A stretch of DNA of 64,000 bases from assembly GCF_036906915.1 (NCBI RefSeq), contig NZ_JBAKHX010000016.1, positions 1 through 64,000 of the forward strand, written 5' to 3'. Made by a program: the position numbers and the translations under genes. Shown piece by piece: positions 57,839 through 64,000 of the stretch (the first letter of the stretch is position 1; the number at the start of each line of letters is the position of its first letter). This stretch comes from Phytohabitans sp036906915 (GTDB lineage Bacteria > Actinomycetota > Actinomycetes > Mycobacteriales > Micromonosporaceae). The notes under the pieces are model-generated. The model was not told the DNA's origin. It worked only from the letters and a program-made list of their open reading frames with translations, and searched no databases.

Positions 57839-58534
57839 TCAGTCGGCGGGACCGTACAAGCGGGCGACGTCGGGAGAGTCGAGCCAGGCGCTGTACGTCG
57901 GCCCCTGCGGCCAGCCTTCCGGGGAGTCCTGCCACTGCTCCCGTCGCCCGTAGGGCAACACATCGGCCAGGGCGAACGTGAACGTGAGCTGTTCCACTCC
58001 GCGACCGCTCGTGTGCCAGGTGCGGTACACGGTCTCGCCGTCCCGCAGGAAGACGTTGACCGCGAACCCGCCACCGGGTGGTGCGTCGACGTCGCCCCCG
58101 AACGGGCTGTCGGCGGTGGAGTACCACGTCATCTTGTTGCCGACGCGCTCGGCGTAGGCCAGGGCCGCCTCGATCGGTCCCTGGGTGACGATCACGGATC
58201 GCGCGTCGTAGTTGTCGAGGAAGTCCAGCCGGGTGAACGACGACGTGAAACTGGTGCAGCCGCCGCACTGCCACTCGGCGTTCGGGTCGGGGTCCCACAT
58301 GTGGTTGTAGACGATCAACTGCGACTTGCCGTCGAAGACATCGACGAGCCGGACCGGTCCCTCGGCCCCGACCAGGGTGTATTCAGGCATCCTCACCATG
58401 GGGAGCCTGCGTCGAGCAGCGGCGACCGCGTCGAGCTCCCTGGTGGCTGCCTTTTCGCGTGCGCGTAGCTCGTCCAGCGCCTCGCGCCACGTAGCGGAGT
58501 CGACAACGGGTGGCAGAGCAGTCAAGATCAACAT
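57839..58534 (-). CDS. DUF899 thioredoxin-like protein
   Basis: About 231 residues. The family pattern is clear: RAREKAATRELDAVAAARRRLP at the start, FDGKSQLIVYNHMWDP, then WQCGGCTSF with a CxxC pair, and a fold like thioredoxin. The function is not established. The start is uncertain: ATG 58534 has GAGGGAG directly against it, so TTG codons at 58531 or 58525 may be used instead. It is upstream of the DinB gene by about 60 bases. Confidence 0.84.
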   Translation of the reverse strand: MLILTALPPVVDSATWREALDELRAREKAATRELDAVAAARRRLPMVRMPEYTLVGAEGPVRLVDVFDGKSQLIVYNHMWDPDPNAEWQCGGCTSFTSSFTRLDFLDNYDARSVIVTQGPIEAALAYAERVGNKMTWYSTADSPFGGDVDAPPGGGFAVNVFLRDGETVYRTWHTSGRGVEQLTFTFALADVLPYGRREQWQDSPEGWPQGPTYSAWLDSPDVARLYGPAD

Positions 58535-58726
58535 CTCCCTCGTTCGTCTTGACACACACTGGCCTTCTACTACAGACACCCGAGGATCCCGCCGGGGGGT
58601 CGTAACTGGCGGCCACGTGCCGGAGCGGGAAACGCTCGGCACGATTGGACGAGCACGATGGCGTGCGACAACGGCAATCGACACTGACCCTCCAGAACGG
58701 GGTGGCCCGCTCGGGGTAGACCGGTG

Positions 58727-59533
58727 CTACGGGTTCTTGCGGCCGATGCCGGCGTAGGAGGCGAACCGTGCGGGATCCGCGCCGGCCGGCTCGTCGGGAA
58801 GCCAACTGGTCAGCTCCACCAGGCCCGGCTCGGTGAGCGTGAAGCCGTGGAAGAAGGCGGCGATCTCGGTGCGGGTGCGCCAGGTCATCGGTTCCGGTGA
58901 CTGGGAGTTCCAGTACTTCAGCATCTGGATGGTGTTGGCGGATTGGGCGTCGTGAGTGGCGTGCTGGATCGCCAGGTAGCTGCCCGGCACCATCCGCTCC
59001 ACCAGGGTGGCCACGCAGCCGGCCGGGTCGGCGTCGTCGCCGACGAAGTGTAGGACGGCGCACAGCAGCAGACCGACCGGTCGGTCGAAGTCGATCAGCC
59101 GGGACAGCTCCGGCGATTTGAGGAACGCGGCAGGGTCGCGGATATCGCCGGCTATCGCGGCGACCCGGTCGTTGCCGGCCAGCATCGCCTTACCGTGCGT
59201 GACCGCGACCGGGTCCCGGTCGATGTAGACGACCCGGGCCTGCGGGTTGACGCGCGCCGCGACCTCGTGCACGTTGCCGACGGTGGGCAGGCCGGCGCCC
59301 ACGTCGATGAACTGGTCGATCCCGGCATGCGCCATCAGGCGGACGCTGTGCCGCAGGAACGCTCGCACCGCGCGGGCCAGCTCGGGCAAGTCCGGCTTGA
59401 ACCGGATCGCTTCGGCGGCCACCTGCCGGTCCACCGCGAAATTGTGGGCACCGTCGAGGAAGAAGTCCCACACCCGGGCCGCTGACGGGGTGTTGAGGTC
59501 CACATCGGGTGGTGCCCACTCCGGACGATCCAT
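58727..59533 (-). CDS. SAM-dependent methyltransferase (DUF574/Methyltransf_19)
   Basis: 268 residues. SAM site FIDVGAGLPTVGNVHEVA, then VVYIDRDPVAVTHGKAML with the acidic ribose-binding residue. The N-terminal PSAARVWDFFLDGAHNFAVDR is a hallmark of this group, which is greatly expanded in actinomycetes. The substrates are unknown. ATG 59533 (AGGCAGG upstream) is used in preference to a longer Arg-rich reading. Confidence 0.88.
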   Translation of the reverse strand: MDRPEWAPPDVDLNTPSAARVWDFFLDGAHNFAVDRQVAAEAIRFKPDLPELARAVRAFLRHSVRLMAHAGIDQFIDVGAGLPTVGNVHEVAARVNPQARVVYIDRDPVAVTHGKAMLAGNDRVAAIAGDIRDPAAFLKSPELSRLIDFDRPVGLLLCAVLHFVGDDADPAGCVATLVERMVPGSYLAIQHATHDAQSANTIQMLKYWNSQSPEPMTWRTRTEIAAFFHGFTLTEPGLVELTSWLPDEPAGADPARFASYAGIGRKNP

Positions 59534-59676
59534 CACACCTGCCTCAAATCCCTCCGGCTCGATCACCGGACGCGTGCTTGCCCACAGTACTGGAGCGCGA
59601 CGACAGGGCAACGCCACGGCGGGACTGGCGTCAATGGGTGGGAGTGGGGGGCACGGCGCCGGGCGGAATACCGGTC

Positions 59677-59711
59677 GGGAGGCGGCGGCGAACGTGTCGC
59701 GACCGCCTCCC
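59677..59711. terminator. Terminator after the first GH43 gene
   Basis: Compound hairpin: outer stem GGGAGGCGG / CCGCCTCCC and an inner GCGA / TCGC stem, 21 bases past the stop of the minus-strand GH43 gene at 59732. Confidence 0.6.
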
Positions 59712-59731
59712 TGGAACCGGGTCGTGCTGGG

Positions 59732-61237
59732 TCAGTAGACGAAGGGCCAGCCGGCGGAGTCGTAGCCGATGCGGTTGATGCCCAGGAACGGTGCTCCGTT
59801 GTTCGCGTAGTAGTGGTAGAAGAGCACGTCACCGTCGCTGTCGGCGATGACCGCCTGGTGGCCCGGGCCGTGGATGGAGCCGTGTCCGGCCAAGACCTGA
59901 GTGCCGCCGCCGGAGGTCATCGCCACACCGTTGCGATCGGTGTACGGACCGGTAATCGACGTGGACCGGCCCACCATGATCCTGTAGGTGCTGGACGCGC
60001 CTTGGCAGCACCGGTCGAAGGAGACCCACAGGTAGTAGAAGCCGCCGCGCTGGTAGATGACCGGCGCCTCGACCGCACCGCCGTTGCTAGGCCGGCCGGA
60101 CAGCGAACGTACCGCGGTGTCGCTGGTGGATCGCTTACCCGTGGCGGGGTCGAGCCGGATCATCTTGATCCCGGACCAGAACGAGCCAAAGGACAGCCAC
60201 CACTGCCCGCCGGCGTCCACGATCAGGTTCGGGTCGATCGCGTTGTAGTTGACCGACGCGCTGCTCTCAATGATCAGCCCTTGGTTGGTCCAGGAACCGG
60301 ACGCACCGGTCGAGCTGGTCGCCAGGAAAATCGCCGAGCGCTGTGAACCGAATGTGGAGGCCGAGTAGTACAGGTAGTACTGGCCGTTGTGGTAGGAGAT
60401 GTCCGGCGCCCACAGGTCCGCGCCGCCATTGGTGTAGCTGGTGGTCCATGGGGCACCGTTCGGCCACACCGCGCCGGCGCCGCGCCAGGTCCGGCGGTCG
60501 GTCGAGGTCTTGAGCGCCAGGTTGCGGCCGGTGGCGGCGAGGATGTAGCCACCGCTGGGAGTCTTGACCACCGTAGGGTCGTGAGCGCCTGTGTCCCCGC
60601 TGATCGCCCCAGGGTTCGGGTACGACGCCGGTGGCACCGTCGGTGTCCCGGTCGCCGATGGGGTCGATGGGCTAGGCGAGGCCCCGCCGACGCGGACCAG
60701 TAGAAACTGCTGATTGTTGCCATTGCTGTCGGTGTACTGCGATAGGCGGGCGCCGTCAGCGGTGGACCACTCCCACACATCCAGCGCCTTGCCACTGTTG
60801 CGGTTGATCAGCTGAACGTAGCCGCTGTCGGTGTCCACCACCGACCACTGCTGGTTCGTCCCACCGGTGTCGGACCACTGGATCACGTTGGCGCCGTCCG
60901 CCGTTGACCTGCCCTCGACGTCGATCACCTTGCCGCTGTGCCGGGCCCGAAGGCGGTAGAACCCACCACCGGCATCCACGAACTGGAACTGCTGGGAGGC
61001 CCCCGCCCCGGTGCTCTGCTGGACCACGCCAGCACCGTCGGCCGTCGACCCGCCGGCAATGGTCAACGCCTTGCCGCTGTGCCGGGCTACCAGCTGGTAG
61101 AACGCCGACGGATCGATCGTCGCCGCGTTGGCCACCGGAGAGATGACCGATGCGGCCGCGAGCGCGGTTGCGACGACCGCAGTCGCCGACGCCATGGCCA
61201 GATATTTGCGGCGTCGGGTAGTCAGCCGACGAAGCAT
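59732..61237 (-). CDS. Secreted ricin-domain GH43 arabinanase-like enzyme
   Basis: 501 residues. Signal peptide (1-38, ending ANAAT). Ricin-type carbohydrate-binding module (about 44-180) with three repeats of GKALDV/GKVIDV and QQW-type motifs. Pro/Ser/Thr linker (185-210), then a GH43 five-bladed propeller: GAHDPTVVK (base Asp), NAIDPNLI (pKa modulator) and GGAVEAPVIY (acid Glu). It probably cleaves arabinan outside the cell. Paralogous in layout to the next gene. Confidence 0.88.
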   Translation of the reverse strand: MLRRLTTRRRKYLAMASATAVVATALAAASVISPVANAATIDPSAFYQLVARHSGKALTIAGGSTADGAGVVQQSTGAGASQQFQFVDAGGGFYRLRARHSGKVIDVEGRSTADGANVIQWSDTGGTNQQWSVVDTDSGYVQLINRNSGKALDVWEWSTADGARLSQYTDSNGNNQQFLLVRVGGASPSPSTPSATGTPTVPPASYPNPGAISGDTGAHDPTVVKTPSGGYILAATGRNLALKTSTDRRTWRGAGAVWPNGAPWTTSYTNGGADLWAPDISYHNGQYYLYYSASTFGSQRSAIFLATSSTGASGSWTNQGLIIESSASVNYNAIDPNLIVDAGGQWWLSFGSFWSGIKMIRLDPATGKRSTSDTAVRSLSGRPSNGGAVEAPVIYQRGGFYYLWVSFDRCCQGASSTYRIMVGRSTSITGPYTDRNGVAMTSGGGTQVLAGHGSIHGPGHQAVIADSDGDVLFYHYYANNGAPFLGINRIGYDSAGWPFVY

Positions 61238-61288
61238 CGGCGTGGCTCCTTTCTCTTGTGGGTGTGACTGGCTTGGCGTGTCATACGG

Positions 61289-62836
61289 TCAGCCAGATTC
61301 GCCGGATGGTGCGGCGAGGGTCACGCCGAGCCTGACGGGGGTTCCGAAGTTCGGTGTGCCGTCGGCGTTCCAGGTGAACTTCTGCGCGCGGGAGGAGCGG
61401 TTCATGTCGCAGCCGCCGGAGGCCGAGCTGTTGGCGTGGTAGACGATCCAGTCCTCAGTGCCGTCCGGGGACTTGAAGAACCCGTTGTGTCCTGGTGCGT
61501 AAACGCCGTTGGCGTCGTTGCGTTGGAACACCGGGTTGGGGTGCTTGGTCCAGTGCCCGGGGTTCATCGGATCATTGCCGGTCAGGGTCAGCAGGCCGAG
61601 CTTGTAGTCCGGTCCCCAGCACGCGCTGGCGGAGTACACGACCATGACCCGGCCGTTGTGGTACAGCGGCTCGGGACCCTCATTGACCGGGGCGGTCTGC
61701 CGCTCCCAGCTCAGCGTCGGCGAGCTGAGCCGTACCCGGGAGCCGGTCAGCGTCCAGGGGTTGCTCAGCCGCTGGATGAAGTTGCTCTGCCCGGCGCCAT
61801 CACCGCCGTAGGTACCCATGAGGTAGAGGTTGCCGTTGGCCTGCAAAACGCTGGCGTCCAACTGCCAGTCGTTGCCCAGGTCTGCCTTGAACGTGTACGG
61901 GCCCATCGGGTCGGTGCCGGCGCTTTCCAACACGTGCAACCGCTGCGTCGGGTTGTAGTCGGCGACGTTCTGCCCGGCCACGTAGTACAGGTACCAGCGC
62001 TGGCCGTTCGGTCCGTTGAGCAGATGGAACTCGGGCGCCCACATGTTGCAGCAGCCGTTGGCCCGCCCGGCGAGGTTGAACACCACCTGGTCGGGCGCCG
62101 CCGCCAAGCCGCTCAGCGTGGTGGCCCGACGCATGGTGATAGTCGAGTTCCATGTCGTGGTGGCCAGGTAGTAGTAGCCGTTGTGATACGTCATCCACGG
62201 ATCCGGCCCATTCCGCTTGACCGGATTCGTGAACGTCCGGGTCGCCGGTGGGGTTGATGGGGTACTGGTCGGCCCGCCACCGCTCACGTTGACGAGTTGC
62301 CATTGTTGGTTGTTGCCGCCGGTGTCGGTGTACTGCGCGATCCGTCCGCCGTCGGCGGTGGACCACTCCCACACGTCCAGCGCCTTGCCGCTGTTCCGGT
62401 TGACTAGTTTGACGAATCCCGCGGTGGTGTCCGGTACGGAGAACTGCTGGTTGGTCCCGTTGAGATCGCTCCACTGGACCACGTTGGCGCCGTCCGCGGT
62501 TGAACGCTCATACACGTCCAGGACCTTTCCGCTGTGCCGGGCGCGGAGCCGGTAGTAGCCGCCGCCGGAGCTGACGAACTGGAACTGCTGGCTCGTCTGG
62601 CTACCGCGGGTGGTCTGCACCAGCCCCGCGCCATCAGCGGTGGATGCCCCGCTGATGGTCAGCGCGAGCCCGCTGTGCCGCGAGACGATCTGGTACCAAG
62701 CGTTCGGATCGATCGTCGCCGCGTACGCGTCGCCGTGGGTAACCACGGCGGTCGAGGCTGCCGCGACGACACCGACCACGACCGCCGCCGCAGCCGACCA
62801 CCGCCGGCGACGCCGGGCCGTGTCAGATCTATTCAT
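61289..62836 (-). CDS. Secreted ricin-domain GH43 arabinofuranosidase-like enzyme
   Basis: 515 residues: signal peptide (1-39, ending AYAAT), a ricin-type module very similar to that of the neighbour, short linker, and a GH43 propeller with GPDPWMTYHNG (base Asp), DWQLDASVL and NEGPEPLYHNG (likely acid Glu). Its propeller differs from the neighbour's, which suggests a different subfamily, such as an exo-acting or side-chain-removing enzyme. A LacI-type operator lies 31 bases upstream. Confidence 0.87.
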   Translation of the reverse strand: MNRSDTARRRRRWSAAAAVVVGVVAAASTAVVTHGDAYAATIDPNAWYQIVSRHSGLALTISGASTADGAGLVQTTRGSQTSQQFQFVSSGGGYYRLRARHSGKVLDVYERSTADGANVVQWSDLNGTNQQFSVPDTTAGFVKLVNRNSGKALDVWEWSTADGGRIAQYTDTGGNNQQWQLVNVSGGGPTSTPSTPPATRTFTNPVKRNGPDPWMTYHNGYYYLATTTWNSTITMRRATTLSGLAAAPDQVVFNLAGRANGCCNMWAPEFHLLNGPNGQRWYLYYVAGQNVADYNPTQRLHVLESAGTDPMGPYTFKADLGNDWQLDASVLQANGNLYLMGTYGGDGAGQSNFIQRLSNPWTLTGSRVRLSSPTLSWERQTAPVNEGPEPLYHNGRVMVVYSASACWGPDYKLGLLTLTGNDPMNPGHWTKHPNPVFQRNDANGVYAPGHNGFFKSPDGTEDWIVYHANSSASGGCDMNRSSRAQKFTWNADGTPNFGTPVRLGVTLAAPSGESG

Positions 62837-62866
62837 CTAAGGGTTCCTTCCGTGGACGGGCGTCAG

Positions 62867-62880
62867 TGTTAACGTTCACA
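62867..62880. promoter_or_regulatory. LacI-type operator before the GH43 gene
   Basis: TGTTAACGTTCACA differs at one base from the symmetric TGTTAACGTTAACA and has the central CG of LacI/GalR operators. It lies 31 bases upstream of the GH43 start at 62836. A LacI-family gene follows at 63273. Confidence 0.65.
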
Positions 62881-63106
62881 ATCGACCGAGGTGGCGCCCC
62901 CTTCCACCTAGGGCTCCGGCGGTACGCAGGCCTCGGACATGGTCGATCCGTTTCGCACGCGCACCGACCAGGGGCGGAGCGAAAGGCAGATGTGGCGCCG
63001 ATGGCCTCGAAGCGAACGGCTCCCTCGTTTCGAGTGCACGCCGAAGACGGCGCGCCTACGGCTGCCCTGGCCGTGGGCGCGGGGGCTTGTCTTTGGCGCC
63101 ACTACC
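62881..63106. other. Intergenic region upstream of the GH43 gene
   Basis: About 225 bases between the two operator candidates with no convincing gene. Short frames on both strands lack ribosome sites. It probably contains the GH43 promoter. Confidence 0.45.
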
Positions 63107-63122
63107 TTTGCAGCGCTGCAAA
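63107..63122. promoter_or_regulatory. Perfect 16-bp palindrome, second LacI-type operator candidate
   Basis: TTTGCAGCGCTGCAAA reads the same on both strands and has the central CG typical of LacI-family sites. It lies in a 436-base gap between the LacI gene end and the GH43 gene, 271 bases before the GH43 start. The half-site differs from that at 62867, so two regulators or one looping repressor could be involved. Confidence 0.5.
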
Positions 63123-63272
63123 CAGCATGCATCGATGCCCATCTAGATGCAAGAGAGACGGCTGGGAAACCTCGGCACGGCCACGTCTCCTAGCTCCATC
63201 TCCAGCTTCGCACTCGGGCCACTACGTCCTGTTAGCGCCACTACGCCGGCAGCGGCACGCAGCGCCGGGGCG

Positions 63273-64000
63273 TCAGTCTCGACGGGTGCGACTCGGCCGG
63301 CTCGCCATGGGGCTGCCAGCTCGCGCGGACGCGCGACGGCCCGATGCCGGAGCGGCACGCCCGGCGGTGCTTTCCCGGACGACCAGCTTGTGCGGCGCCC
63401 GCAGCTCGAGTCCAGGCGGCGGCGTGCGGCTGGAGATGCGCAGCAGCAGCCGTTCGACCGCCGTGGACGCGATCATGTCCTTGTCGGGCGAGATAGTCGT
63501 GATGGTGGGGTTGGAGTAGGCGCCATCCTCTATGTCGTCGTATCCGATCACGGCCACGTCCTCCGGGACGCGCAGGCCGCGAGAGACGAGGGTGCGGATG
63601 GCGCCCAATGCCACCAGGTCGCTGTAGCAGAAGACCGCGTCCGGCGGGTCGTGCAGGTCCAGCAGGTGCGCTGTGGCACCGGCGCCATCGGCGCGGTTGA
63701 AGCGCGGCGTCGGAATGACGAGCTCCTCGTGCACCGGTAAACCGCGGCGCTCGTGGGCATCCCGGAACCCTCGCGTACGCAGCTGTGCCGCCTCGCCGGT
63801 CGGGTAGGGCTGGTCGCCGATCGCCGCGACCCGTCGGCGGCCGAGGTCGAGCAGGTGCTCGGTGGCCTGCCGGGATGCGGCGACGTCGTCGATGCCGACG
63901 TGGTCGAAGGAACCGTCACTGACCCGCTCACCGAGGATGACCAGCGGCAGTTCTGGGTCACGGTCGGCGAGCGCCTCCTGAGACAGACCGAGCGGGCTGA
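63273..64000 (-). CDS. LacI-family regulator, 5' end outside the window
   Basis: The C-terminal 242 residues are visible; the N-terminal helix-turn-helix is beyond 64000. The sugar-binding core is clear: LVILGERVSDGSFDHVGIDD, RRVAAIGDQPYPTGEAA, DAVFCYSDLVALGA and VAVIGYDDIEDGAYSNPTITTI. A tail of about 25 Arg/Ala/Ser-rich residues follows the domain. Lying next to two arabinan-type GH43 genes, it is the probable sugar-responsive repressor of those genes. Confidence 0.88.
   Translation of the reverse strand, partial: SPLGLSQEALADRDPELPLVILGERVSDGSFDHVGIDDVAASRQATEHLLDLGRRRVAAIGDQPYPTGEAAQLRTRGFRDAHERRGLPVHEELVIPTPRFNRADGAGATAHLLDLHDPPDAVFCYSDLVALGAIRTLVSRGLRVPEDVAVIGYDDIEDGAYSNPTITTISPDKDMIASTAVERLLLRISSRTPPPGLELRAPHKLVVRESTAGRAAPASGRRASARAGSPMASRPSRTRRD

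Overview
The window is about 70% G+C, with heavy use of GTG starts, many four-base ATGA gene overlaps, secreted ricin-domain glycosidases, SARP and LuxR-type regulators and several ECF sigma factors. This fits a filamentous actinomycete. Several small conserved proteins look like those of Micromonosporaceae, but that family call is an inference from memory. No rRNA, tRNA, CRISPR array, insertion sequence or phage gene was seen.

Layout. 0-7 kb: a membrane protein, a thiol-redox pair (TlpA-like lipoprotein and CcdA), an ABC exporter preceded by three very small ORFs, and a CPBP-like membrane protein divergent from a TetR regulator across two copies of a repeat. 7-10 kb: a large secreted GH59 (galactocerebrosidase-like) enzyme and a remnant of an aspartyl/asparaginyl hydroxylase gene. 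10-19 kb: an ECF41 sigma factor with an NAD-dependent epimerase, an ABC-F protein, an alpha/beta hydrolase, an AlkD-type DNA glycosylase, a graveyard of gene fragments, and a two-gene ABC transporter. 19-24 kb: cold-shock protein, DUF1062, a BtrH_N-like protein, a damaged DUF4190 protein, and a TetR/FAD-monooxygenase pair with two clear operators.

24-28 kb holds the most unusual locus. On the minus strand lie an S26 peptidase, an 83-residue peptide with ten cysteines and two tryptophans, a MauE-like membrane protein, a MauD/TlpA-like thioredoxin and an ABC exporter. It looks like a dedicated make-oxidise-cleave-export system for a disulfide-rich peptide.

28-40 kb: a membrane protein/XRE pair, DUF4386, a second ECF41/epimerase module with a textbook ECF41 promoter, hydrolase/LuxR and monooxygenase genes, and small membrane proteins including a 40-residue one. 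40-54 kb is a type II polyketide cluster: SARP activator, AMP-binding protein, complete acetyl-CoA carboxylase subunits, ACP, cyclases, KS-alpha/KS-beta, oxygenase and MFS exporter. Its enzyme set matches the eight whiE spore-pigment functions, but four of them are fused pairwise into two proteins, and a private malonyl-CoA supply has been added.

54-57 kb: an ECF42 sigma/YCII/DUF998 operon divergent from a DUF1579-like gene, with matching ECF42-type promoters in mirror image. 57-64 kb: DinB, DUF899, an S-adenosylmethionine methyltransferase, two paralogous secreted ricin-GH43 arabinan-type enzymes and a LacI regulator cut by the window end, with LacI-style operators between them.
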